64,000 bases of DNA, taken from positions 1 through 64,000 of the forward strand of contig NZ_JOMF01000004.1 in the NCBI RefSeq assembly GCF_000711215.1, written 5' to 3'. A model generated the notes under the pieces. The model saw nothing but the letters and a program-made list of their open reading frames with translations, was not told the DNA's origin and did no database searches. This stretch comes from Methanomicrobium mobile BP (GTDB lineage: Archaea; Halobacteriota; Methanomicrobia; Methanomicrobiales; Methanomicrobiaceae). The stretch's first letter is position 1. The number at the start of each line of letters is the position of its first letter. Shown piece after piece: positions 17,428-26,498 of the stretch. The translations under genes and the position numbers were made by a program.

Positions 17428-18432
17428 CTATCCGAACCACTGATCAAGGGTCTTCTGACCTTTTCCTTTATTCAGTTTCTCGAGTATTGCCTCAATCCTC
17501 GTGCGCGAGAACTCGTAGTCCTCGCAGAGATACGAGAGAATACCCTCGGTATCGGGATCTTTCCAGTTCAGTCTGTAGTCACTGCTGTACGGCGGATTTA
17601 AGAAGAATTTCATTATCTCTTCACAGTCGAGATTCGGGCAGTTCTCCTTTATTGTCTTATCGAAAGCGCCGTCGCGGACGATCTTGAGCGCCTTCTTGGG
17701 ACCTATTCCCTTTATGCCGTCGTTGAAATCCGTGCCAATCAGGATACCCATCTCGATTAAGTTCTCACGCGTTATCTTAAGCCCGCTTAAGAGCTCGGAG
17801 AGCGTGATTATCTCGGGATTCACCGAGATTGTGCGCCCGTGAACCTTTCTCTTACGGCTTACCGTCATATTGCGCACGAGCCTCGGAGTGCCGAAGAGCA
17901 GAGAGTCGTAGTCCTGCGATATCGAGAAGGCGACATCGCCCTTCTGCGCCATCACCGCCGCCTGTGCCTCGCCTTCGCTGGGCGCAACAAACCACGGAAT
18001 GCCCATAAGGGTCAGAAGTTTCTGCGAACTCGAAAAGGTCTCGGCGTCAAGCCGCGATGCCGAACGTGCGTATTTCGACGCCGCCTCAAGATCCCCCGCC
18101 GCGATAGCCTCTTTGTAGGATGCCGCCGCCTCATCCCTCAGCTCGCGGCGTGCCTCTATCGTGACCTGCTTCATCTCCGGCGGTTTGCCGTCGAAGATAA
18201 ATATCGGGCGCATCCCGGACTCAAGGAAATTGGTGACGCGGAAGAAGAGACCCGAGAGATGCGAGGTGATTCTGCCCTGATTGTCCATAAGCGGCGTCCC
18301 GTCGGGCTGGCGTATGGTGGTCACAAACTGATACAGCGCATTGTTGCCGTCAACCGCACATGTCTTTGCAAGGTCGGCGGGTGATGCCGGTTTTTTGTAG
18401 TCCGTCAGTATTTCACGTAAAGAAACGCCCAT
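17428..18432 (-). CDS. fen: flap endonuclease 1
   Basis: A 334-residue structure-specific 5-prime nuclease that removes flaps in lagging-strand maturation and repair. The N-terminal region (MGVSLREI, CAVDGNNALYQF) and internal region (APSEGEAQAA, SISQDYDSLLFG, GILIGTDFNDGIKGIGPKKA) carry the metal-binding acidic residues and helix-hairpin-helix. The C-terminus QKTLDQWFG is a canonical PIP box for the PCNA clamp. Length is normal. It reads into cofG with a 12-bp gap. Confidence 0.97.
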   Translation of the reverse strand: MGVSLREILTDYKKPASPADLAKTCAVDGNNALYQFVTTIRQPDGTPLMDNQGRITSHLSGLFFRVTNFLESGMRPIFIFDGKPPEMKQVTIEARRELRDEAAASYKEAIAAGDLEAASKYARSASRLDAETFSSSQKLLTLMGIPWFVAPSEGEAQAAVMAQKGDVAFSISQDYDSLLFGTPRLVRNMTVSRKRKVHGRTISVNPEIITLSELLSGLKITRENLIEMGILIGTDFNDGIKGIGPKKALKIVRDGAFDKTIKENCPNLDCEEIMKFFLNPPYSSDYRLNWKDPDTEGILSYLCEDYEFSRTRIEAILEKLNKGKGQKTLDQWFG

Positions 18433-18550
18433 TTTATCCCCAAAATAAGATATTTGTCAATATGTATTTGCAATAGATCTGCCAATCCGATAGTCAACCC
18501 GAACTGTCAATCCGAAATGTCAATACCATGTCGCACGCAATATTTCCGCG

Positions 18551-18694
18551 ACTTTCGTTGCATTCTGTGCATTCTATGCATTCGGTGCATTCGGTGAATT
18601 CAGTGCTTTCAGTTCTTACGGCATTTTCGCTATTTTCGGTGCTTTCGGCACTTTCGGCTGTATCGGCGATATCGATGATATCAGCGATAGACGC
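18551..18694. repeat. 9-bp tandem array, about 16 units
   Basis: Sixteen consecutive 9-bp units: CTTTCGTTG (18551), CATTCTGTG, CATTCTATG, CATTCGGTG twice (18578 and 18587), then CTTTCGGCA-like units to about 18694. Most keep T at unit positions 3-4 and C or G around 5-7. The array runs into the last few codons of the membrane protein gene ending at 18681, so part of it is coding. Confidence 0.8.
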
Positions 18695-18995
18695 GGCGCG
18701 AGAGCGTGTCTATAACTACCTCGACATCGTTTGCCATATCGTCGCATCTCTTGTTCACGCTCTGAGTTACGGCATCGAGATTTATCCTCATGGTTCTCTC
18801 GCGTGCGGCGATTGTCTTCTCCAGACTCTCGATCTTTTTGCATAACGAAAGAATGAGGCAGGCTAACGAGAGCATCATAAATCCGGTGGAAACCGCAACT
18901 ATCCAGTCCTGCCAGAGCCTTACGACCATGGCAAGAGTAGAGATGACGAGGATAATTGCGAATACTATGTCCTTGCGGTTGTCATAATCATCCAT
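18681..18995 (-). CDS. small two-helix membrane protein
   Basis: A 104-residue protein of unknown function (112 if it starts at the ATG at 19019). Two hydrophobic segments (IVFAIILVISTLAMVV and IVAVSTGFMMLSLACLI) are followed by a charged coiled-coil-like tail (KKIESLEKTIAARERTMRINLDAV and on). The ATG at 18995 is preferred: an AAAATAAT box at about 19031-19038 (minus strand) would start transcription near 19008, between the two ATGs. The C-terminal codons are built from a 9-bp repeat array. Confidence 0.65.
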   Translation of the reverse strand: MDDYDNRKDIVFAIILVISTLAMVVRLWQDWIVAVSTGFMMLSLACLILSLCKKIESLEKTIAARERTMRINLDAVTQSVNKRCDDMANDVEVVIDTLSRRVYR

Positions 18996-19175
18996 GATTA
19001 AAAATACAGAGATACGCATATTAATCTAACTATTATTTTTCGCGGGGAGCCGCCCGCGGCAACACGGGCAACGGCGGGATAAAAAAATACGTAACCATAA
19101 TCCGTAACCTGAAATTATCGGGGCTGACCGGAAATTATCGGAGATAAGAGGAACGTACGGAGTTGTATCCAATAT

Positions 19176-19183
19176 TTATATAA
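19176..19183 (+). promoter_or_regulatory. TATA box for the presenilin-family gene
   Basis: TTTATATA, a near-perfect archaeal TATA box. It lies about 92 bp before the start codon at 19275, so transcription from near 19207 would give a leader of roughly 65-70 nt. Confidence 0.6.
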
Positions 19184-19274
19184 GCCGAAATAAACAATTA
19201 TTGCGCAATCAACACAGTAATAGCAGAGTAATCGGAAATAACGGGAAAATTATACAGCAGCAATCGGGGAATTA

Positions 19275-20288
19275 ATGTCGAGTGAATCAACGCCGGATAC
19301 AAAAAACTGCGCCGCGGAAGGTGCAACGGGGGGAGAAGTCGTGACCGCGGATACGCCGGCGTATGCATCAAAGAAGACCTTTAAGGATTACATCCCCTTC
19401 ATTGCAATGGGGGTGATGATGATCGCGGTTCAGGCAATTGCCTTAACCATGGCACCGATAATGAACAGCGCGGGGTACACCGCATTCGAGGATCCCGATG
19501 CCTTCGAGAACACGATCTTTTTCATCGCGATTCTGCTGCTCTTTACCGCCGCAATGCTCCTGCTCATTAAATACAGGGGCAAAAAGATACTCTCGTGGAT
19601 TATTGCCGGATCCATCCTTCTGGTGCTTGTATACATATTTGCGGCAATCTTCGCCCTCTTCTGCGACGCGAAACTTCTGACCGACATAGCGGCGATAGTC
19701 GTCGCTGTGCTTGCCGTAGTCTTACTCTACAAATATCCCGAATGGTATGTCATAGACATACTCGGAACGATCATATGCGCGGGAACCGCGGCAATATTTG
19801 GCATCTCCTTTGAGATAATGCCGGTTATCCTGCTCCTCGTTCTCCTTGCGGTCTACGACGCAATCTCGGTCTACAAGACAAAACACATGCTTACGCTCGC
19901 GGAGAGCATTATCAGCACAAAAGCGCCGATTCTCGTAGTTGTGCCGAAAAAAATGAATTATTCCTATATCAGAGAAGGTCTTGAGATAAAGAAGGACAAG
20001 ACGGAGCGCGGCGCTTTCATGATGGGTATGGGCGACCTGATTATGCCGTCGATTCTCGTGGTCTCGGCATTTATCTTCGTTGACGCACCCGCGATTGCCT
20101 TCGGAGTCAGCCTGCCGGTGTTGACCGCAATCATAGGCTCGCTCTGCGGACTTGCGGTTCTCTTATACTTCGTTGCAAAAGGGAACGCCCAGGCGGGTCT
20201 CCCCACCCTTAACGGCGGCGTTATAATTGGTTTTCTGGTTGGTTGCGCGCTGTCAGGTTCTTGGGACTGGATGCAAGGTATTCTCTGA
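19275..20288 (+). CDS. presenilin-family intramembrane aspartyl protease
   Basis: A 337-residue protein with about nine transmembrane segments after a polar 35-residue N-terminus. The two catalytic aspartates are in LAVYDAISV (YD motif, about residue 196) and GMGDLIMPS (GxGD motif, about 252). This is the archaeal presenilin homologue family that cleaves peptides inside the membrane. At the usual PAL site near the C-terminus it has QAGLPTLNGG, close to but not identical with P-A-L. Its last 68 bases overlap, on the opposite strand, the 3-prime end of the NOG1-like gene. A clear TATA box is at 19176. Confidence 0.87.
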   Translation: MSSESTPDTKNCAAEGATGGEVVTADTPAYASKKTFKDYIPFIAMGVMMIAVQAIALTMAPIMNSAGYTAFEDPDAFENTIFFIAILLLFTAAMLLLIKYRGKKILSWIIAGSILLVLVYIFAAIFALFCDAKLLTDIAAIVVAVLAVVLLYKYPEWYVIDILGTIICAGTAAIFGISFEIMPVILLLVLLAVYDAISVYKTKHMLTLAESIISTKAPILVVVPKKMNYSYIREGLEIKKDKTERGAFMMGMGDLIMPSILVVSAFIFVDAPAIAFGVSLPVLTAIIGSLCGLAVLLYFVAKGNAQAGLPTLNGGVIIGFLVGCALSGSWDWMQGIL

Positions 20289-21198
20289 GAAGGGCAACGA
20301 TATCGTTTACGCCCTCTCTTGTCGCCGTTGACATATTGCGGTATCCCTCAAGCCCTTTCATATCCGATTTATTGATTACAACCTCGAGAGGCACGCCTTC
20401 GGTTATCTCTTTTATGCCTTCCATGAGCTTTAACTGGTCTTCGAGCGAGTATCCGCAGCATTCGCTGGCGTCCACTATGAAAAGTATCATATCCGCGACA
20501 TTCGTGATTGCCGAGAGTGCCTGCTGCTCGATATCGTTTCTCTCCTCGACGGGACGGTCAAGTATTCCCGGGGTATCGACGATCTGAATCCTGTCGCGTC
20601 CGACCTCGTGATGACCGACAATTATGCGCTTTGTCGTGAATGCGTAGCCCGCAACCTCCGATGTCGCCGAGGAAACGAGATTGATGAATGAGGATTTACC
20701 GACGTTCGGATAACCGGCAACCACGACCGTAAACTCGTCGGGTCTTATATCGGGGAGTTTTCTAAGGACATTTCTGGCTTCGTTGAGATATTTCAGGTCG
20801 TTATCGACCTGCTGGACTATCGAGGCGATTCTTGCGGTTGCCTGCTTTCTGAGCGCGTTCGTATCCGGCGCTCCCCTCATCTGCCTCGCATACATGCCGC
20901 CGACCTCCCTTACCTTCTCGCCTGCCCACTGAATTGCTCCGAGGGAGTGCTTTATCTTATCGATGCTGAAGAGCAGGTTTACGATATCGGTATAAAACGG
21001 GGAGAGTTCATCGAAATTCGGGAATTTCTGGACGCTGTCCATGAGTTTGTCATAGACCGAACTGTAGACGGAGCGGATGAAATCTTCATTGGCGAGGTCC
21101 CGGTTAGTTTTTAATTTCTTGTTTTTTGCCGCGCGCCTCAGCGACCTGTCGAGGATCTCATCGGCGGTAGGTATTGTCGGTATCTTTTCAAATTCCAT
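20221..21198 (-). CDS. NOG1-like GTPase
   Basis: A 325-residue translation-factor-class GTPase. A helical N-terminal domain (1-155, with ARQMRGAPDTNALRKQA) precedes the G domain: G1 AGYPNVGKSSF near 162, a switch region with FTTKRIIVGH, G3 VDTPGILDRP near 202, and G4 NKSD near 273. This order is that of eukaryotic/archaeal NOG1, which acts in large ribosomal subunit assembly. It is divergent from the HTH-CBS gene across a 45-bp spacer, and convergent with the presenilin gene with a 68-nt overlap. Confidence 0.92.
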   Translation of the reverse strand: MEFEKIPTIPTADEILDRSLRRAAKNKKLKTNRDLANEDFIRSVYSSVYDKLMDSVQKFPNFDELSPFYTDIVNLLFSIDKIKHSLGAIQWAGEKVREVGGMYARQMRGAPDTNALRKQATARIASIVQQVDNDLKYLNEARNVLRKLPDIRPDEFTVVVAGYPNVGKSSFINLVSSATSEVAGYAFTTKRIIVGHHEVGRDRIQIVDTPGILDRPVEERNDIEQQALSAITNVADMILFIVDASECCGYSLEDQLKLMEGIKEITEGVPLEVVINKSDMKGLEGYRNMSTATREGVNDIVALLREYLASSPKNLTARNQPENQL

Positions 21199-21243
21199 GG
21201 AAAACCCATATATTATTTAGGTTTTACATACTCAAATATCCAT
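21199..21243. promoter_or_regulatory. 45-bp divergent promoter region
   Basis: Only 45 bases separate the starts of the NOG1-like gene (left) and the HTH-CBS gene (right). The spacer is AT-rich with ATATATTATTTA at its left side and AAATAT near its right. Both genes must have short leaders or promoters overlapping the neighbour. Confidence 0.45.
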
Positions 21244-22128
21244 ATGGAATTATCCCTGATTCAGAAAGATATCCTGATAACCCTAATCACCCTTTATCAT
21301 CAGAAATCCGCGGCAATAAAAGGGGAGGGGATTGCCGAGGTCCTTAAACGCAATCCGGGAACGGTCAGAAATCAGATGCAGGCACTCAAGGTGCTCGGAC
21401 TCGTTGACGGCGTTCCGGGACCCAAAGGCGGTTATACTCCGACATCCGCGGCTTACAAGGAACTGAACCTTACCGACTACGAGAGAGAATACAGCGTTCC
21501 GATTCAGAGGAACTGCGAGCGCTGCGAGGGCGTCAATGTCGCGGAGATCGATTTTACGACCCTTTGTCACCCCGACCTCTGCCATGCGGTGATAAAGCTC
21601 ATCGGCAGTGTGAAGTCCTTCGAGATAGGCGATGAGGTAACGGTGGGTCCCTCGCCCGTCAACCGTCTCCTGGTCAAAGGCGAGATCTACGGCAAAGACG
21701 AGGTTTCCCAGCAGCTTCTGATAACGATTGCCGAGATAATTTCGCTTCCGAAGAAGCAGATACGCTACTACATGAGTTCACCGGTGATAACACTGAAGCG
21801 CAACGATACCCTGCGTACCGCGATAAAACTCTTCAATGAGAAGAAGATTCACGGCGCTCCGGTCATGGATGTCGATAACGAGAAGATGGTGGGAATTATC
21901 ACCTTAAGCGATCTGATACGGGGGATCGATCGCGAGCAGGCGATAGATGCGAAGGTGGAGCGCTATATGACGAACAATGTCATCATTGTATCGCCCGAGA
22001 TTCACCTATATGAAGTGATCAAGCAGTTCAAAGAGCAGCAGATCGGTCGCGTCATAATTATGGAAAACGGCAAGCCCGCAGGCATTCTGACACAATCGGA
22101 CATAATCAAGGTGTTTCCGGCGCTTTAA
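21244..22128 (+). CDS. HTH and CBS-domain transcriptional regulator
   Basis: A 294-residue protein. Residues 1-75 form a winged helix-turn-helix (IAEVLKRNPGTVRNQMQALKVLGLV, with wing GPKGGYTPT). The middle contains a CERCEGVN...CHPDLCH cysteine/histidine cluster (about 92-117). The C-terminal 125 residues are two CBS repeats (MSSPVITLKRNDTLRTAIKLF and MTNNVIIVSPEIHLYEVIKQF) that normally bind adenosyl ligands. Such HTH-CBS proteins are frequent in methanogens and probably sense energy state or SAM; ligand and targets are unknown. Confidence 0.87.
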   Translation: MELSLIQKDILITLITLYHQKSAAIKGEGIAEVLKRNPGTVRNQMQALKVLGLVDGVPGPKGGYTPTSAAYKELNLTDYEREYSVPIQRNCERCEGVNVAEIDFTTLCHPDLCHAVIKLIGSVKSFEIGDEVTVGPSPVNRLLVKGEIYGKDEVSQQLLITIAEIISLPKKQIRYYMSSPVITLKRNDTLRTAIKLFNEKKIHGAPVMDVDNEKMVGIITLSDLIRGIDREQAIDAKVERYMTNNVIIVSPEIHLYEVIKQFKEQQIGRVIIMENGKPAGILTQSDIIKVFPAL

Positions 22129-22249
22129 GTCCTAAACCCGTATACATATTTTTACATCTGCGCATATGCCGGAAATACGCGATATGACGCCCCGAATCGT
22201 CCATGAAATGTCTGACGCGTGAGAAAATGCGGAGATTTTTTACAAGTCC

Positions 22250-22256
22250 TTATATA
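22250..22256 (+). promoter_or_regulatory. TATA box for the PRC-barrel gene
   Basis: TTATATA lies 31 bp before the start codon at 22281, which predicts a leaderless transcript. Confidence 0.6.
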
Positions 22257-22280
22257 CTATAATTTACACAATCATAAAAT

Positions 22281-22532
22281 ATGAAAAGTACATTCTCCCG
22301 AAGTCTCTCAAAGAAAAAGGTCATGAGCACAGACGGAATGGTTATCGGCACAATAAGAAACATCATGGTTGATCTTGATTCCGGTCAGGTCGACAGTCTT
22401 GTTGTAAGACCCGATGCCGGATTCGACGCAACCGGTTACACGGTTGACGGCGACAGACTCATGATTCCTTTCGAGGCAGTCAGAGATATAAGAGATTATA
22501 TTGTGGTTGACCGCTATCTTTCCAAGCAGTAA
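22281..22532 (+). CDS. PRC-barrel domain protein
   Basis: An 83-residue single-domain protein. The sequence KKVMSTDGMVIGTIRNIMVDLDSGQVDSLVV and the closing IPFEAVRDIRDYIVV are typical of the PRC barrel, a small beta-barrel found in photosynthetic reaction-centre H subunits and in RimM. Stand-alone archaeal copies are common and of unknown partner; the related CdpB proteins act in archaeal cell division, so a role in the division apparatus is possible, but this is inference from family membership only. It has its own promoter. Confidence 0.88.
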   Translation: MKSTFSRSLSKKKVMSTDGMVIGTIRNIMVDLDSGQVDSLVVRPDAGFDATGYTVDGDRLMIPFEAVRDIRDYIVVDRYLSKQ

Positions 22533-22590
22533 AAAACTGTTTAAATCCAATCAAAACCCGCATTTTTTAAACGCTGTTTTATTTGATACT

Positions 22591-22676
22591 ATTTTGGCGT
22601 ATTTTGGTGTATTTTGGCGTATTTTTGAGTGTTTTGGCGTATTTTGTTCATTTCACCCATTTCGTCCATTTAACTT
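22591..22676. repeat. 10-bp then 9-bp tandem array
   Basis: Five units of 10 bp based on ATTTTGGCGT (22591, 22601, 22611, 22621, 22631) followed by four units of 9 bp beginning ATTT (22641-22676). It fills the spacer between the PRC-barrel gene and the convergent HAD gene. Confidence 0.75.
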
Positions 22677-22684
22677 TCAAAATA

Positions 22685-23410
22685 TCATTCAAACAGCGTC
22701 GGGAAAAACTTCTTCACGCTCTCGCAAAAACCGCGCCCGTATTTCTCTTTGCTTACATATCCCGCATATCGGGCAAGCGGAGCATTGTCGGGACCTACCG
22801 ATACGCCCAGACCTGCGCACTTTATCATCTCGATGTCGTTTGAGGAATCGCCGATTGCCAGAAACTCGCTTACCGGAATCGAGATCTCACGGGCGACCTC
22901 CATGAATGCCGTTCCTTTATTCAGATCGCCGGACTGGATATGGAGGGCGTAATCGGAATCGAGGATGTGAACCGGCAGGTCCTTTACCAGATCTCGGACT
23001 GTCGAAGCATCGATTGTTTTCTCAAACGCTATGTCCGCAAAACGATACTCGGGACTGTAAAGATTAAGACGGATATCGTTCGCCTCAAAGTAGTCCTTTA
23101 CCCTTGAGAGTGCCGCTTTACAGGCTTCGTGATTGCCGCAGACCTGAAGTTCGCCAAGATATCCCACACGGTATACGCCGCCGTTCTCCGAGATTATGGT
23201 ACCGTCCGTGCCTATCATCTTGCACAGAAAAGTCATCGCACAGACCGTGTTGCCGCTTGCAAGAACCACGGGAATGCCGCTATCGACAAGAGTTCTTATT
23301 GCGGCGACGGCTTCCAGATCGATTCTGCGCGAGATATCGGTAAGAGTGCCGTCAATGTCGCAGATAAGTGCACGCGGTGAAAAAGAGGAGGGGGGTTTTG
23401 AGATTATCAT
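22685..23410 (-). CDS. phosphoglycolate phosphatase (HAD superfamily, archaeal type)
   Basis: A 241-residue HAD hydrolase with the nucleophile loop ICDIDGTLTD (D18 and D20), a C2-type cap (about 85-165), Lys in LNKGTAFMEV near 174 and acidic motif IGDSSNDIEM near 193. This subfamily (TA0175-like) in archaea is generally assigned to phosphoglycolate phosphatase, though sugar-phosphate substrates cannot be excluded. It ends close to a 9/10-bp repeat array and lies 18 bp downstream of radA on the same strand. Confidence 0.87.
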   Translation of the reverse strand: MIISKPPSSFSPRALICDIDGTLTDISRRIDLEAVAAIRTLVDSGIPVVLASGNTVCAMTFLCKMIGTDGTIISENGGVYRVGYLGELQVCGNHEACKAALSRVKDYFEANDIRLNLYSPEYRFADIAFEKTIDASTVRDLVKDLPVHILDSDYALHIQSGDLNKGTAFMEVAREISIPVSEFLAIGDSSNDIEMIKCAGLGVSVGPDNAPLARYAGYVSKEKYGRGFCESVKKFFPTLFE

Positions 23411-23428
23411 CTGTATTTATGGTTCAAC

Positions 23429-24403
23429 TCAGACAGACTTAAGACCTGCCATTTCAACGGAGAATGCCGCCTCGCCTTCCGGCTGATCGGGACTGTCGAC
23501 AAGTTTCGCCACTCTCTTTCCGCCTTTGCTCTTCCGCAGGTAAACTCTGAACTTGGATGCGTGTCCTACGATATTACCTCCGGTAGGCTTTGTCGGATCG
23601 CCGAAGAATACAGCGGGGTTTGACTGTACCTGGTTGGTGACGATGATGACCGAATTGAACTCCTTGGCGACCTTTGCCAGGTCGTACATGTATTTGTTGA
23701 GTTTCTGCTGGCGTGCGGAGAGTGTTCCGCGTCCCGCATACTCGGCACGGAAATGAGCCATCAGAGAATCGACGATTATCAGTTTCACGGGTCTGTCCGT
23801 GTCTTTGAGTTCGGCGGCAAGCTCCCTTATATTGTCGATAAGAAGCATCTGGTGATCGGATGTGAATGCTTCGGCGACATGGATGTGCTCAAGGAAGTCC
23901 TCCACCGGCGGCACCTCGCAGTCTACTTCAAGACCTTCGACCATCTGTCTGATTCTCTCGGGTCTGAATGTGTTTTCGGTATCGACGTAAATGACCGAGC
24001 CCTGAAGTCCGCCGACCTCGTAGGGCAACTGTGCGTTTACAGCCATCTGATGAGATATCTGACTTTTTCCCGAACCGAATTCGCCGTAGAACTCAATGAT
24101 ACTCATTGTCTCAAGTCCGCCGCCCATCAACTCGTCTAACTCGGGAACGAGCGTACTTAACTTTCGGACTTCTTTTCTCTCTTCCAAAACGGCAATGCCG
24201 GTACGGAAACCGCCGATATCAGCCATCTTTCTGGCTTCCTTGATCATCTTCTTTGCGGTAGCCTCGCCTATCTCGGCATCTTCCGCAAGATCAACATACG
24301 ATGCGGTTGCAATGCTCTCAATCGTGCAGTAACCGCTGTCTCTGAGTTTATCGGCAGTTGTCGGACCGACTCCGGGTAAATCTTCTATCTCATGTTCTGA
24401 CAT
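23429..24403 (-). CDS. radA: DNA repair and recombination protein RadA
   Basis: A 324-residue archaeal RecA/Rad51 recombinase. The N-terminal helix-hairpin-helix domain ([18 protein letters not shown]) is followed by the ATPase core with Walker [10 protein letters not shown] near 106 and Walker [16 protein letters not shown], plus the L2 region [20 protein letters not shown]. Length is normal. On the minus strand CTTTATACC (24452-24460) is a good TATA box about 50 bp upstream and AGAGGT lies near the start codon. It follows the RPA gene, another homologous-recombination component, on the same strand. Confidence 0.97.
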   Translation of the reverse strand: MSEHEIEDLPGVGPTTADKLRDSGYCTIESIATASYVDLAEDAEIGEATAKKMIKEARKMADIGGFRTGIAVLEERKEVRKLSTLVPELDELMGGGLETMSIIEFYGEFGSGKSQISHQMAVNAQLPYEVGGLQGSVIYVDTENTFRPERIRQMVEGLEVDCEVPPVEDFLEHIHVAEAFTSDHQMLLIDNIRELAAELKDTDRPVKLIIVDSLMAHFRAEYAGRGTLSARQQKLNKYMYDLAKVAKEFNSVIIVTNQVQSNPAVFFGDPTKPTGGNIVGHASKFRVYLRKSKGGKRVAKLVDSPDQPEGEAAFSVEMAGLKSV

Positions 24404-24571
24404 TTCTTTAACCTCTAACGAACATTCTTACATCTTAGTTGCATCCCGTGGTATAAAGGAGTACACCGTGCGGTGCGAAAGTGATTTTTTGCGATCGGAC
24501 ACGGTTGCAATTCCGCGGAATAGACTCCCGAATTACGAAATAACCTACCATACTCAACAGATTAGATTTCA

Positions 24572-26251
24572 TCACTCTGAGATGTCATCATCGAATCCGA
24601 GCTTATTCTCAAGGTTTTCAAGCCGCTTTATTACATCCGACACACCTCGTGAGACGGGATTTACCAAGACGGCGCGGATGACATGCCCCGCGATTCTTCC
24701 CGATATCCTCACCTCGCCGCATCCGGCAAATTGCGGGAGGACAGCCTCCTGTGCCTTCTCCTGCGCCACGACAGTATACCTATCCCCGCTGCCCGATTCA
24801 ATAATGCATAGCCCTTCCGGAAATTCCATGATGACGCCGGAGATCTCCCCGTATCCGCCGTCGCCGTGCATGATCTTCACGCAGGAATTGCCGCCGGCAT
24901 GAATCTCAAATCCCGAATCAACCGCCGCGTTTTTCAAATCGCCGCGGGTATCCGTCAGGTCCGCATTCCTGATACTGCAGTTGTAAACACGCACAATATC
25001 GCCGTTTGAAACAGGGATCTCCGCCTGCCTGCCCCAGAGAACCAGACGCGCGGAAATCCCCGATCTTTCGGAAGCATCGGAGACAATGCATCTGCGGACT
25101 CTGAAGATATTCTCCTGCCTGTAAATGTCATCGACCGCGCCGCCCGCAGATTCGGATTCCACATTCGCCGCATCCGAACCGTAACCCGCGTCACCAAAGC
25201 CCCTTCTTCTCTGCTTACGCGGCGGGCGCAGATACGAAGCGACATGCCCCGCACCCTCCACTCTCACGCTTACAGAGATCTCACCCGAATCATCGGGTAA
25301 ATCCGCAAGCCTCTCAAACGGGACCTCCGCCGGTACGAAATCTTTTGAAAAGAGAATATCGTCATCGGCGGGACGGCATACGGTCACCGAGGATTCATCG
25401 CCGGCATTGAAATGCACAAACCGCGACGGTCTCCGCGTTATGCCGCAAAGTTCAACAACCGCACCCTCGCCCGCTTCCCTCAGGGTCGCCGCAACGGCGT
25501 CACCGAAGACGCGAATCCTTGCAAAACAATTCACATTGCCCGTGACCCCGGGCTCCGCTTCGGAACCGGCACCTTTCGCCGATGGGGAAACATGTCCGTC
25601 AATCACCCACACATACGCATCCGAAAAACGACGCCGCGGCGCATTCCCGATATTATCGGCACCGGGATAATCCCCATCCTCAAGCGAGAGAATCTTTACC
25701 CTAAGATTCTGCGGCCTAAGCGTCTTCATCCCCGACTTTCGGAGGCATACGTCAATTCCCTTATCCGCCTCCTGAAGATCGACGGCGATGACATTTGAAA
25801 GACCTCGGAAACGTGCCGCAACCTCAAGCACGTCGCCGACGCGGATATCCTGCGTCCCGTGAACCTTCATGTCCCGAAATACCAGAACAGCCTCCCCCGT
25901 CTCGTCGCCGACAAGCACACGCCTTAAAAGCCCGGGCGGCTCGGCATCCGGCGATTCCGTGACGAAGAGATCGTCATCCGGGTCAAGATACGAATGCGCA
26001 CCCGCCTCGGAATCTCTGTCAAAACGTATGATATCGCCTTTCTCGATAACCTTACAGAAAAAAGAGCAGAGCGTGGGTCCCCTCTTCAGATCCGCGATCT
26101 TCACATGAAGGCGCCCGAGGCTTTCGGCAACCGACCTTGCCGCCTCGGTCTCGGCATCCTCATCGTTCTCCTTTTGACATACGGCACCTACTTTCGCCTC
26201 AAACTCCTCCCAGGTCAGAAGATCGTCGACAAGTGCATGGTATGCCCGCAT
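24572..26251 (-). CDS. replication protein A, multi-OB single-stranded DNA-binding protein
   Basis: A 559-residue protein fitting the archaeal RPA family of euryarchaea. After an N-terminal helical part (1-50) I see about four OB-fold-like regions: about 50-150 (VKIADLKRGPTLCSFFCKVIEKG, with GDETGEAVLVFRD), 180-290, 320-440 and 455-535 (GEISGVIMEFPEGLCIIESG). RPA coats ssDNA in replication and repair. There is no obvious zinc finger. The Ala/Gly-rich insertions between the OB folds are long. It lies 168 bp upstream of radA on the same strand. Domain borders are approximate. Confidence 0.8.
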   Translation of the reverse strand: MRAYHALVDDLLTWEEFEAKVGAVCQKENDEDAETEAARSVAESLGRLHVKIADLKRGPTLCSFFCKVIEKGDIIRFDRDSEAGAHSYLDPDDDLFVTESPDAEPPGLLRRVLVGDETGEAVLVFRDMKVHGTQDIRVGDVLEVAARFRGLSNVIAVDLQEADKGIDVCLRKSGMKTLRPQNLRVKILSLEDGDYPGADNIGNAPRRRFSDAYVWVIDGHVSPSAKGAGSEAEPGVTGNVNCFARIRVFGDAVAATLREAGEGAVVELCGITRRPSRFVHFNAGDESSVTVCRPADDDILFSKDFVPAEVPFERLADLPDDSGEISVSVRVEGAGHVASYLRPPRKQRRRGFGDAGYGSDAANVESESAGGAVDDIYRQENIFRVRRCIVSDASERSGISARLVLWGRQAEIPVSNGDIVRVYNCSIRNADLTDTRGDLKNAAVDSGFEIHAGGNSCVKIMHGDGGYGEISGVIMEFPEGLCIIESGSGDRYTVVAQEKAQEAVLPQFAGCGEVRISGRIAGHVIRAVLVNPVSRGVSDVIKRLENLENKLGFDDDISE

Positions 26252-26363
26252 ATAAATCTGTAAGACCTGATTTGATATATCTTTGATTAATTGATAATTG
26301 ATTGAGAATTAATCGAGATTGATTAAGAACCGCAGACGGCAGGAGCCTTCATAAAAAAGTGAC

Positions 26364-26433
26364 GATACAGTGAATGATAAAGAAAACGATAAAGTGAACA
26401 ACAAAGTGAACGACAAATTGACGATAAAGAAAC
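26364..26433. repeat. 12-bp tandem array
   Basis: Units GATACAGTGAAT, GATAAAGAAAAC, GATAAAGTGAAC, AACAAAGTGAAC (12 bp each from 26364) then two 11-bp units to 26433. It lies in the 247-bp spacer between lysA (ending at 26499) and the RPA start. Confidence 0.75.
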
Positions 26434-26498
26434 GATGTGCTAAAAAATAAAATTGAATTTCAAGGCATATTTCAGCCTTATTTCAGCCTGTTTGAGCC

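Noticed and set aside
18528-18845. Open frame of 105 codons with repeated His-Ser-Val peptides
   Set aside because: It is produced by the 9-bp array and overlaps the likely membrane protein gene on the other strand. No family resemblance.
26260-26498. tRNA or small RNA in the spacer between lysA and the RPA gene
   Set aside because: No T-loop-like sequence or cloverleaf was seen; the spacer is explained by the 12-bp array and the short repeats TTTCAGCC near 26470.
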